From contig JALHUF010000078.1 in NCBI GenBank assembly GCA_022866195.1, positions 1 to 7,664 on the forward strand: a DNA stretch of 7,664 bases. The letters run 5' to 3'. The DNA is from Terriglobia bacterium. GTDB lineage: Bacteria > Acidobacteriota > Terriglobia > UBA7540. Below the pieces are notes generated by a model. That model worked only from the letters and a program-made list of their open reading frames with translations, did not search any database and had not been told where the DNA came from. Numbering within the stretch: position 1 is the stretch's first letter; the number at the start of each line of letters is the position of its first letter. The position numbers and the translations under genes were made by a program. This document shows positions 1 through 4,786 of this stretch, piece by piece.

Positions 1-120
1 CCCGCCGCCACCACCGCCTCCACAGCCGGCGAGCGCCAGAGCCAGGAGCAGGCTCCCCGCCAAGCAAGCCGCCGCGCCGTTGACGCGCTGTGGTTGCCGA
101 GTTGTGCCGTGTGCCTTCAC
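1..120 (-). CDS. Lipoprotein, N-terminal part only (runs off the left edge)
   Basis: Reading the - strand from a GTG at 120-118 gives 40 uninterrupted codons to the window edge. They encode a basic n-region (KAHGTTRQPQRVNGAAA), a hydrophobic stretch (about residues 19-31, rich in Leu and Ala), and the lipobox L30-A31-G32-C33 followed at once by seven glycines. This is a textbook type II (lipoprotein) signal peptide: Cys33 should be lipidated and the protein anchored to a membrane on the outer side. Poly-glycine directly after the lipid Cys is common in acidobacterial lipoproteins and acts as a flexible tether. The mature domain lies outside the window, so the function cannot be named. An alternative GTG start is in frame at 132-130; neither start has a strong Shine-Dalgarno sequence. 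The gene points the same way as the protease operon upstream, but 184 bp with REP hairpins separate them, so it is probably a separate transcript. Confidence 0.72.
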   Translation of the reverse strand, partial: MKAHGTTRQPQRVNGAAACLAGSLLLALALAGCGGGGGGG

Positions 121-193
121 GATTATTCCCACCAGGGGTAGCGGAGGGGCCGCGTGCCCCTCCCGTGTTCTTTGCTGACTTGCTTCCTCTCTC

Positions 194-257
194 GGGAGGG
201 CCGTAAAGGCCCTCCCCTACAAGAACCTCGGCAGGGCCGTAAAGGCCCTCCCCTACA
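194..257. repeat. Tandem pair of REP-like GTAG hairpins (25-nt direct repeat)
   Basis: Positions 197-221 and 233-257 are the same 25 nt, spaced 36 bp start to start. On the - strand each copy begins TGTAGGGG and continues into a palindrome. Copy 1 has a 9-bp stem (194-202 with 208-216) and a 5-nt loop; copy 2 has a 6-bp stem (233-238 with 244-249). A GTAG tetranucleotide at the foot of a short GC-rich hairpin is the known hallmark of REP elements mobilised by RAYT (REP-associated tyrosine) transposases. The pair lies between the 3' end of the protease gene and the lipoprotein gene, the usual extragenic niche. It may also stabilise mRNA 3' ends or act as a weak terminator, but there is no T-tract. 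Confidence 0.75.
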
Positions 258-276
258 TGAACCGGTCATTGCAGCA

Positions 277-290
277 CTCACCTAGGTGAG
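277..290. repeat. Perfect 14-bp palindrome 3' of the protease gene
   Basis: CTCACCTAGGTGAG is a perfect dyad with no loop, 14 bp past the protease stop codon. It could be a protein-binding site. As RNA it would give only a very small-loop hairpin, and no T-tract follows in either direction, so it is not an intrinsic terminator. Its function is unknown. Confidence 0.35.
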
Positions 291-303
291 CGGGCCATTG
301 GCG

Positions 304-1641
304 TTACGGGCCATCCTCCCAGGCGTCGTAACGCGGCGGCGTGCCGATCAAGATCACATCCGTGCCTGTCACCGGCGAGCCAGCAACAACTGGAAGCGGG
401 GTTGCGGAGGCGCGGTTGCATGTGGCCGTCGCGCCACTCACTAAGTACTCCGGCGTGCAGGGCAGCGTCGGCAATAGGCTCGGCAGCGGAAACTGGAACC
501 CATAGTTGCCAATTGGCCCCACGCTCGAGCCGTCGACGAAGGGGTGATCCCCGGAATTATTGATGGCCTCAACTTCGACGGTGTAGTCTCCGGGCGGCAA
601 TCCCGGCATGTCGTAAAACCCGATGAGGGCTGGGTCGCGCGAGCCGTACTCGCTCCCCCACCATGGATACACCGGGTTGCCTACATCCACCGTATACAGG
701 AAACCCGAGACACTGGAGACGGCAGTCACCAAGGGGGAGGTTGTGCTCCGCGCAATCACGTTGAAGCCTTGCGCGGGAGTCTGACCATCGGAAAAGAAGA
801 CATGGCCGGTAATGCGCCCCGTGCTCGTAGGAAAGGTCGATTCGGGGTAGAGTGCGGAGATTGCCGCGATGTCGTCCGTGGCCAAGGTGGACATGGCCGC
901 ATCGTTGATCAGGACCGGGAACATCGTCGGCACACCTTCCAGGTCATCCGAGCCGGGCGCGCAATAAGACGTCAGGCAATTCAGGTTGATCTGGGAATGG
1001 TCGAGGCCAATCAGGTGGCCGAACTCGTGGATCATGACGGCCTTGAAACCCGTCACTGTGACTTCCGGGTTGGTAGCGTTGTTGACGCCATCGAGGAATA
1101 TCCCATTTAACACCGCGTATCCTCGCAGGTAATAATTGCTGTCAACCCCATTACTGCTCGCGCAGGCAACGGAGGCGAAGCCCAGGACGGTAGTCTTGTT
1201 CTCCTCGCCCAGCAGGGCCGCCACCGCGGTGCCGTCCACGTCGTAAATGATGCTACGGTCCTTGGCAATGCTGCCGAGAGCGCCGCAGCCTTCGATGCTG
1301 TTGAGCACTGCCATGATGTTGTCGGCCGTCACGTCAGCGCCCAGTTTCCCGTTATTGCTCGCGTCCTTCGCGAAACTGATGTTCGCCGTGGCCACGTCTT
1401 GCCAGACTTTGAACGCGTCCGCCACCAGGGCATCAGCCTGCTGATTAGTCTGGACGCCGAGGTAGCCGAGATCGGTCCAATAAGTAAGCGGGTTAATGGT
1501 CCAGACAAAAGGAACGCCCGGCGCGAAGGGCGGTGGTCCACCCACATAGAGCGGGCCGCCGGCGCGCGCCGCAATCACCGCCAGCACCGCGAGAGCGAGC
1601 GCGACCGGAACAAGATGCTTCAACCGAGAGGGCTTTTTCAT
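304..1641 (-). CDS. Secreted matrixin-like zinc metalloprotease with C-terminal beta-sandwich domain
   Basis: This 445-residue protein is exported: a basic start (MKKPSRLKH), a hydrophobic segment at about 10-25 and a likely signal peptidase I site after ARA (residues 25-27). Residues about 45-265 resemble a metzincin/matrixin catalytic domain. The zinc motif HEFGHLIGLDH is at 205-215 (ligands H205, H209, H215; general base E206; G212 for the turn), followed by a Met-turn candidate PTMFP with M240. The upstream stretch WQDVATANISF (80-90) matches the early matrixin pattern of a Trp-containing helix followed by a strand. Residues about 276-360 (GRITGHVFF to GDYTVEVEA) look like a carboxypeptidase-regulatory or Ig-type beta-sandwich, often used for cell-surface or substrate binding. 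The substrate is unknown. No cysteine-switch propeptide is evident. The start ATG at 1641-1639 overlaps the stop of the upstream gene (ATGA), which fixes this start and suggests translational coupling. The fold is strongly supported; the physiological role is not. Confidence 0.9.
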   Translation of the reverse strand: MKKPSRLKHLVPVALALAVLAVIAARAGGPLYVGGPPPFAPGVPFVWTINPLTYWTDLGYLGVQTNQQADALVADAFKVWQDVATANISFAKDASNNGKLGADVTADNIMAVLNSIEGCGALGSIAKDRSIIYDVDGTAVAALLGEENKTTVLGFASVACASSNGVDSNYYLRGYAVLNGIFLDGVNNATNPEVTVTGFKAVMIHEFGHLIGLDHSQINLNCLTSYCAPGSDDLEGVPTMFPVLINDAAMSTLATDDIAAISALYPESTFPTSTGRITGHVFFSDGQTPAQGFNVIARSTTSPLVTAVSSVSGFLYTVDVGNPVYPWWGSEYGSRDPALIGFYDMPGLPPGDYTVEVEAINNSGDHPFVDGSSVGPIGNYGFQFPLPSLLPTLPCTPEYLVSGATATCNRASATPLPVVAGSPVTGTDVILIGTPPRYDAWEDGP

Positions 1642-2294
1642 TCCGTTCTCGCGACCGAGGCGAATTGTTTGACCACCGAAACCAATTCTTCCAGGGGAAC
1701 AGGCCCGCGGGCCACACCCGCCAAGCGCGCCTGTTGGGGAGAAAGGCTCACGCCCGCCCGGGTGGCCGCCTCGGCGAGGCCTTTGAACAAGCCCGCATTG
1801 CGGAACTCATTTTCCACCAGTTCATTTCCTCGCTGGTCCCGCCAGATGTGAAAGCGCCCCTGTTCTCCGCCCAGAGGAGAGCTCAAGCCGTAACGAGACG
1901 CTGCTGGCAGAAAAAGAAGCAGGCGCTGCCCAGCCAGGTAGCCGCGCTTGCCCCGGGCCGCCTGCGGGAAAAGAAGCAGCTCCCGGAAGCTGAACTGCTG
2001 CTCTCCCGGCCCCCGCAACATTTGCTCGACTTGGAGCGTGACCAGGACGGTGGCGACGTGTGGGTAGTTCGGATGAGGCTCGTAGCGCGCCTCGACAATC
2101 CGCCCTTGCACGATAATGGGAGCGCGCTGCGAAAGTTCCGGCAGGGCGACCTGGCGGTAGAGAAATTGCCCCCGCGCCTGCGCCGCAAATGCCATCGCCA
2201 GCACAAGAGCGAGCATAAGGAGCCGCGCGCCGCGAGCCCGGTCAGATTTCGCTTGGGGAATTGACCAGCCTGGGTTGTTGAGGTCGGCTTTCAT
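1638..2294 (-). CDS. Secreted protein of unknown function, translationally coupled to the metalloprotease
   Basis: I start this gene at the ATG 2294-2292, giving 218 residues. It has a 25-residue polar/basic n-region, a hydrophobic core LLMLALVLAMAFAA (about 25-38) and a probable cleavage site near AQA-RG (38-42). The open frame extends to 2600, but that part runs into the transposon remnant and reads as low-complexity non-protein sequence. The mature part has alternating hydrophobic strands (IIVQGRIVEARYE 60-72, ATVLVTLQVEQMLRG 81-95, GQRLLLFL 122-129), like a small beta-barrel or sandwich domain. Genes of this general shape often precede matrixin-like proteases in soil bacteria, so a role as chaperone, inhibitor or partner of that protease is plausible but inferred. 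The stop overlaps the protease start by four bases (ATGA). There is no clear Shine-Dalgarno sequence before 2294; with the promoter proposed at 2311-2339 the 5' leader would be only about 10 nt. Confidence 0.75.
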   Translation of the reverse strand: MKADLNNPGWSIPQAKSDRARGARLLMLALVLAMAFAAQARGQFLYRQVALPELSQRAPIIVQGRIVEARYEPHPNYPHVATVLVTLQVEQMLRGPGEQQFSFRELLLFPQAARGKRGYLAGQRLLLFLPAASRYGLSSPLGGEQGRFHIWRDQRGNELVENEFRNAGLFKGLAEAATRAGVSLSPQQARLAGVARGPVPLEELVSVVKQFASVARTE

Positions 2295-2310
2295 GGGAAG
2301 TGGAACGCAA

Positions 2311-2339
2311 ATTCTACCGCACCTAAATCTCCCAAACAA
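2311..2339 (-). promoter_or_regulatory. Weak promoter candidate for the protease operon
   Basis: On the - strand, TAGAAT (2316-2311) matches the -10 consensus at five of six positions. It is preceded by TTGTTT (2339-2334; only TTG matches the -35 consensus) with a 17-bp spacer. Transcription would start near 2304, about 10 nt before the chosen ATG. This is a sequence resemblance only. Confidence 0.3.
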
Positions 2340-2426
2340 GCGACCTTTTCTTGTGTCGCAGCAACGTGAAAAGTTCCTCCTGTAGCAAAGTAGAAAGTTC
2401 CGGTTCAGGCAGGGCAAGTTGGAGGG

Positions 2427-2570
2427 ATGAGCGAAGCGGAGCTGATGGGGATGAGCCAGAGGGAACGGGATCGTCTGAAGGTTTGGCATGAAGTGCAGAA
2501 TGGGCACTTGCGGCAGAAGCAGGCGGTTGGGGGCGCTAACTCCGGTCGCCCTACGGGCTCCTTCCGCTAG
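2427..2570 (+). pseudogene. Transposase N-terminal remnant (ISNCY/IS1202-like helix-turn-helix start)
   Basis: ATG 2427 follows a GGAGGG and opens a 47-codon frame. The first 34 codons (to 2528) include MSQRERDRLKVWHEVQNGH and then LRQKQAV, which look like the opening helix of the N-terminal helix-turn-helix of ISNCY/IS1202-type transposases (pattern: S-x-R-E-x-R-L-x-V followed by G-x-L-x-Q-x-x-A). The frame then enters the palindrome at 2530-2576 and ends at the TAG 2568-2570 inside it. Such transposases normally exceed 400 residues with a DDE catalytic core, all of which is absent. In-frame ATGs at 2445 and 2451 are alternative starts. The family call is from memory of the pattern and is moderate; that it is a non-functional stub is fairly clear. 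Confidence 0.55.
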
Positions 2571-2576
2571 CGCCCC
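2530..2576. repeat. Nested GC-rich palindrome replacing the body of the transposase
   Basis: A 9-bp perfect outer stem (GGGGCGCTA 2530-2538 with TAGCGCCCC 2568-2576) encloses an inner hairpin (GCCC 2548-2551 with GGGC 2555-2558, loop TAC). This nested form resembles a dispersed intergenic palindrome (REP/MITE type), and it falls exactly where the transposase homology stops. It could be an independent insertion or the scar of the deletion. Its sequence differs from the GTAG hairpins elsewhere in the window. Confidence 0.6.
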
Positions 2577-2643
2577 AGAGGAACTTTCTACTTTGCTCAA
2601 AACCGGAACTTTCTACTTTGCCTTGACAGCTCGACAGAGTGTC

Positions 2644-2670
2644 TTGACATGGCGGGTGCGGGGGTATAAA
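2644..2670 (+). promoter_or_regulatory. his operon promoter (sigma-70 type)
   Basis: TTGACA (2644-2649, a perfect -35 match) and TATAAA (2665-2670, five of six for -10) are separated by 15 bp, somewhat short of the usual 17. Start of transcription is expected around 2676-2680, only 6-10 nt before the leader-peptide ATG. Another TTGACA at 2623-2628 has no matching -10 box. The promoter is the only good candidate ahead of the leader and hisI. Confidence 0.65.
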
Positions 2671-2685
2671 CTTTCACACTAACCT

Positions 2686-2757
2686 ATGGTAGGCACGCTG
2701 GCACATCATCACCATCACCACACCTGTGGGGTGACGTGTCGGTGGGCGCCTGCATGA
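2686..2757 (+). CDS. hisL: Histidine leader peptide with six consecutive His codons
   Basis: ATG 2686-2688 opens a 23-codon frame closed by TGA at 2755-2757. It begins MVGTLA, continues with six His codons in a row (2704-2721: CAT CAT CAC CAT CAC CAC) and ends TCGVTCRWAPA. A TAA in the same frame at 2680-2682 sits just before it, so this ATG is the natural start. As in the his leaders of enteric bacteria, the product itself is not expected to matter. The ribosome's position on the His codons reports the level of charged tRNA-His. The frame lies between a promoter and an intrinsic terminator and directly upstream of hisI, which is the expected arrangement. There is no clear Shine-Dalgarno sequence, and the likely transcript start is so close that translation may begin on an almost leaderless RNA. 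It is far too short for routine gene calling. Confidence 0.9.
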   Translation: MVGTLAHHHHHHTCGVTCRWAPA

Positions 2758-2824
2758 CCTATAGGCGAAGCCGGAGGGGAAGATGGCCCGCTGACGATGA
2801 AATTCGGCGGGCTTTTTCGTTTTT
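2716..2824 (+). promoter_or_regulatory. Ribosome-mediated transcription attenuator of the his operon
   Basis: Three competing RNA helices can be drawn. (1) Anti-antiterminator: 2716-2723, covering the last two His codons and beyond, pairs with 2736-2744 through eight Watson-Crick pairs with C2740 bulged. (2) Antiterminator: 2737-2747 pairs with 2786-2796 in 11 consecutive pairs (eight Watson-Crick, three G-U). (3) Terminator: 2786-2794 pairs with 2804-2812. Helix 2 shares strands with both 1 and 3, so they exclude each other. When His-tRNA is short, a ribosome stalled at 2704-2721 blocks helix 1, helix 2 forms and transcription continues into hisI. When His is plentiful, the ribosome reaches the stop at 2755 and covers 2737-2747, so the terminator forms. 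With no translation, helix 1 forms and favours termination. A small hairpin (2747-2751 with 2763-2767) may fold in the loop. The pairings were checked by hand; free energies were not calculated. Confidence 0.85.
2786..2824 (+). terminator. Intrinsic terminator of the his leader
   Basis: GCCCGCTGA (2786-2794) pairs with TTCGGCGGGC (2803-2812) to give a 9-bp GC-rich stem containing one G-U pair and a 9-nt loop. It is followed directly by TTTTTCGTTTTT (2813-2824). It lies 28 bp after the leader stop and 77 bp before hisI, so it is a regulated terminator inside the operon's leader and not the end of a gene. Confidence 0.9.
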
Positions 2825-2901
2825 GACCTGAGCTGTGTCGCCCCCTGATACGGAAGGCGGCAGGTTCAGAGCCCATCAGCACTCCGCAGGAAGGTGAAGG
2901 G

Positions 2902-3291
2902 ATGGAGCCGAAATATACGGATGGATTAGTGCCGGCCATCATTCAGGAGCGGCACAGTGGCAAGGTGCTCATGCTGGGGTACATGAACGACGCCGCTTAC
3001 CGCCAGACCCTGAGTTCCGGTTACGTGACTTTTTTCAGCCGCAGCCGGCAGAAGCTCTGGACCAAGGGGGAGACCTCCGGGCACCGGCTGCGAGTACGCG
3101 AGCTCCGCGTGGATTGTGATCACGACGCCTTGCTTATCCAGGCCGATCTGACCGGCCCGGGATGCTGCCACCTGGGCTACAAATCGTGCTTCTTTCGCAA
3201 GCTCACCCCGGAAGGTGAAGAGATCTTTCTTCAGCGCGAGTTCGATCCCGCCGCTGTCTACGGCGATGCCAAGCAGGAGAGCCAAACATGA
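2902..3291 (+). CDS. hisI: Phosphoribosyl-AMP cyclohydrolase (HisI, cyclohydrolase domain only)
   Basis: This cytoplasmic enzyme opens the adenine ring of phosphoribosyl-AMP to give ProFAR, the third step of histidine synthesis. The 129 residues match a stand-alone cyclohydrolase with no fused HisE pyrophosphatase domain. Visible signatures are VLMLGYMN (22-29), [18 protein letters not shown] (44-61, substrate loop), DCDHDALL (71-78; D71, D73, D75 expected to bind magnesium) and [14 protein letters not shown] (85-98). C72, C89 and C96 are the conserved cysteines expected to bind zinc across the dimer. An AGGAAGG at 2888-2894 sits 7 nt before the ATG. It is the first structural gene after the his attenuator, and its stop overlaps the hisG start by ATGA. 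A separate hisE must exist elsewhere; it is not in the window. Confidence 0.95.
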   Translation: MEPKYTDGLVPAIIQERHSGKVLMLGYMNDAAYRQTLSSGYVTFFSRSRQKLWTKGETSGHRLRVRELRVDCDHDALLIQADLTGPGCCHLGYKSCFFRKLTPEGEEIFLQREFDPAAVYGDAKQESQT

Positions 3292-4157
3292 AGTTGAAGT
3301 TAGGGTTGCCCAAGGGAAGCCTTCAAGACGCCACGCTGGAACTGTTTCGCCGCGCCGGGTATGAGATTACCGTGAATCCCCGGTCCTACTTCCCGGGCAT
3401 CGATGATGAGGAAATCGAGTGCATGTTGATCCGCGCCCAGGAAATGGCACGCTACGTCGAGGACGGCATCCTCGACGCCGGCCTGACGGGTAAAGATTGG
3501 ATTCTCGAGAACGAGGCCAGCGTTATCGAGGTCGCGGACTTGGTCTATGCCAAGCAGACCTTCGGCAAGGTGCGCTGGGTCCTGGCCGTGCCGGAAAAGG
3601 CTCCCTACCAGAGCGTCAAAGATCTCCAAGGGAAGATCATCGCCACGGAACTCGTCAAGGTGACGGAACGCTACCTGGCGCGTAACGCGGTGAAGGCCAA
3701 GGTGGAATTCTCCTGGGGCGCTACAGAAGTGAAGCCTCCGATCCTGGCCGACGCCATCGTGGAAGTCACCGAGACGGGCTCCTCGCTGCGCGCCAACGGC
3801 CTGCGCATTGTCGAGACGGTGCTGGAGTCGAACACCAAGTTCATCGCCAACGCCAGCGCCTGGGAGGACGCCTGGAAGCGCCAGAAAATGGAAACGGTGG
3901 TGATGCTGCTGAAAGGCGCCATCGAGGCTTCCGGGAAAGTCGGCCTGATGCTCAACGTCCATCGCGCCGACCTGGATAAGGTGTTAGCCGTCCTGCCGGC
4001 CCTGAAGCGCCCCACCATCTCGAACTTGAGCGACCCCGATTGGGTGGCGGTGAATACGGTGATTGAAGAAAAGACGGTGCGGGAGATTATTCCGCGCCTG
4101 AAAGCAGCAAACGCGCAGGGAATCGTCGAGTATCCGCTGAATAAAATCGTGATCTAA
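3288..4157 (+). CDS. hisG: ATP phosphoribosyltransferase, long form (HisG-L)
   Basis: HisG catalyses the committed, feedback-inhibited first step: ATP plus PRPP gives phosphoribosyl-ATP. At 289 residues it is the long form, which works without HisZ. The N-terminal catalytic part (about 1-205) contains [16 protein letters not shown] (5-20), the DAGLTGKDW segment (63-71) and the PRPP-binding region [18 protein letters not shown] (155-172). The C-terminal part (about 210-288; [20 protein letters not shown], ending EYPLNKIVI) is the ACT-like regulatory domain that binds histidine. Enzyme-level feedback therefore adds to the transcriptional attenuator upstream. AGGAGA at 3275-3280 lies 7 nt before the ATG, and the start overlaps the hisI stop. 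The next gene starts 20 bp after its stop with no terminator between, so readthrough is expected. Confidence 0.97.
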   Translation: MKLKLGLPKGSLQDATLELFRRAGYEITVNPRSYFPGIDDEEIECMLIRAQEMARYVEDGILDAGLTGKDWILENEASVIEVADLVYAKQTFGKVRWVLAVPEKAPYQSVKDLQGKIIATELVKVTERYLARNAVKAKVEFSWGATEVKPPILADAIVEVTETGSSLRANGLRIVETVLESNTKFIANASAWEDAWKRQKMETVVMLLKGAIEASGKVGLMLNVHRADLDKVLAVLPALKRPTISNLSDPDWVAVNTVIEEKTVREIIPRLKAANAQGIVEYPLNKIVI

Positions 4158-4177
4158 AATAAGGAGGGATATTTCCG

Positions 4178-4687
4178 ATGAACAAGAAACTATTTATCTT
4201 GGCACCCATCTTTCTTCTCGGTTCTTCCTTGACGCTGCTATGCCAGGAAAAACCTAAAGAAAAGAAGAAATGGGAAGATGAACGAATCAGTATTATTGTG
4301 GACAAAGTTGAAAGGGCTGATTCTTTTCCTGAAGAGCTCAGAATTTCCGGGTTCACATATGGTCAACCTGAAAAGGGCAGAGACATTGTTTTGATTCAAT
4401 TGACTATTGTTGAAAAAAGGGACCTAAGGATTAAACCTGAAGAAGAAAGGCTCTCTAAGCCCAATTGCCCCCATTTGATTGATGATCGAAGCGAGACTCA
4501 TTGGCCGAGCTGGGCTACATTCAATGTTACATTGCGCCCCAAAAAGATTGCGTACTTGCCGTTTGTAATACCTAAAGATGCAACACCTGTTCAGCTGAAG
4601 TATGTCTATGAATATAGGGATGAGCTTCCGAAGCCCCAGGACATACTACACGGGCGAATAGATATTGACTTGCCACACATTCAATAG
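4178..4687 (+). CDS. AT-rich exported protein of unknown function inserted in the his operon
   Basis: The 169-residue product begins MNKK and a hydrophobic stretch (residues 5-21), a signal peptide. The mature part starts near C22/Q23 and opens with a Lys/Glu-rich linker (QEKPKEKKKWEDE). LLC at 20-22 is a poor lipobox (L at -1), so secretion is likelier than lipidation. The rest (ISIIVDKVERADSF 38-50, GRDIVLIQLTIVEKRDLRI 67-85, ATFNVTLRPKKIAYLPFVIP 113-132) alternates beta-strands and resembles an Ig-like/DUF4352-type extracellular domain; this is a weak match. A near-ideal AAGGAGGG (4161-4168) precedes the ATG by 9 nt. Hand counts give about 37% GC at 4261-4320 against about 65% in hisG (3781-3840), and codon use is AT-leaning, so it looks acquired. 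No link with histidine synthesis is visible. It is on the his strand between hisG and hisD and is probably co-transcribed. Confidence 0.8.
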   Translation: MNKKLFILAPIFLLGSSLTLLCQEKPKEKKKWEDERISIIVDKVERADSFPEELRISGFTYGQPEKGRDIVLIQLTIVEKRDLRIKPEEERLSKPNCPHLIDDRSETHWPSWATFNVTLRPKKIAYLPFVIPKDATPVQLKYVYEYRDELPKPQDILHGRIDIDLPHIQ

Positions 4688-4712
4688 CTGGATTCAAGGT
4701 CAAAAACCCGGA

Positions 4713-4772
4713 TGAATTGTGAATGATGAAGGTTTAAAACGGAGCCGGCCGTAGTTCAGAATCCACAATTCA
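4713..4772 (+). repeat. Imperfect inverted repeat between the inserted gene and hisD
   Basis: TGAATTGTGAATGATGAA (4713-4730) matches the reverse complement of 4755-4772 at 15 of 18 positions, with the outer 9 bp perfect. The 24-nt centre contains GCCGGC. The repeat ends 14 bp before the hisD ATG. It could be an RNA stem-loop affecting hisD translation or expression, a protein-binding dyad, or the edge of whatever brought in the preceding AT-rich gene. No T-tract follows, so it is not an intrinsic terminator. Confidence 0.5.
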
Positions 4773-4786
4773 GCCTCTAGGAACTC

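Larger units (their letters stand above)
2361..2621. mobile_element. Degenerate, internally deleted IS/MITE-like element
   Basis: A 21-bp perfect inverted repeat (GCAAAGTAG...CCGGTT) occurs at 2385-2405 and, inverted, at 2601-2621. A second partial copy lies beside each end. On the right, 2580-2596 is a perfect 17-nt direct copy of 2605-2621. On the left, 2361-2377 matches the same 17 nt at 14 positions. Such paired copies of a roughly 17-nt box at each end resemble multiple transposase-binding sites of an insertion sequence. Between the ends are the first codons of a transposase-like gene (2427) and a GC-rich palindrome (2530-2576); nothing else of a transposase remains. The element is therefore non-autonomous and could only be mobilised in trans. 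I see no clear target-site duplication, so the exact boundaries are uncertain. The right end stops 22 bp before the -35 box of the his promoter. Confidence 0.72.

Noticed and set aside
197..257. Two identical 25-nt repeats as the start of a CRISPR array.
   Set aside because: There are only two copies, the gap between them is 11 nt, and each copy is itself a hairpin with a GTAG head. This fits REP elements, not CRISPR.
1533..2264. A + strand open frame of 243 codons (with a similar one at 544-1110).
   Set aside because: Both are antisense to the signal-peptide-bearing - strand genes and read as Arg/Ala/Pro-rich shadow sequence without motifs.
2295..2600. N-terminal extension of the secreted partner protein up to 2600 on the - strand.
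   Set aside because: The extension covers the transposon remnant and a likely promoter, and would place about 100 residues in front of a clear signal peptide.
2623..2628. An upstream TTGACA as the his -35 box.
   Set aside because: No -10-like hexamer lies 15-19 bp downstream; the TTGACA at 2644 with TATAAA at 2665 is better.
2704..2721. Six CAT/CAC codons looked like a vector-derived hexahistidine tag or contamination.
   Set aside because: The run sits in a leader ORF with a matching promoter, stop, antiterminator pairing and intrinsic terminator directly ahead of hisI, and no vector sequence surrounds it. This is a natural attenuator.
2686..2901. A T-box riboswitch as an alternative for his leader control.
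   Set aside because: I see no T-box consensus sequence (AGGGTGGNACCGCG-like) or specifier loop; the His-codon leader ORF explains the region better.
4232..4246. A lipobox in the AT-rich inserted protein (LTLLC, residues 18-22).
   Set aside because: Leu at -1 departs from the Gly/Ala/Ser normally required, so ordinary secretion is preferred; lipidation is not excluded.
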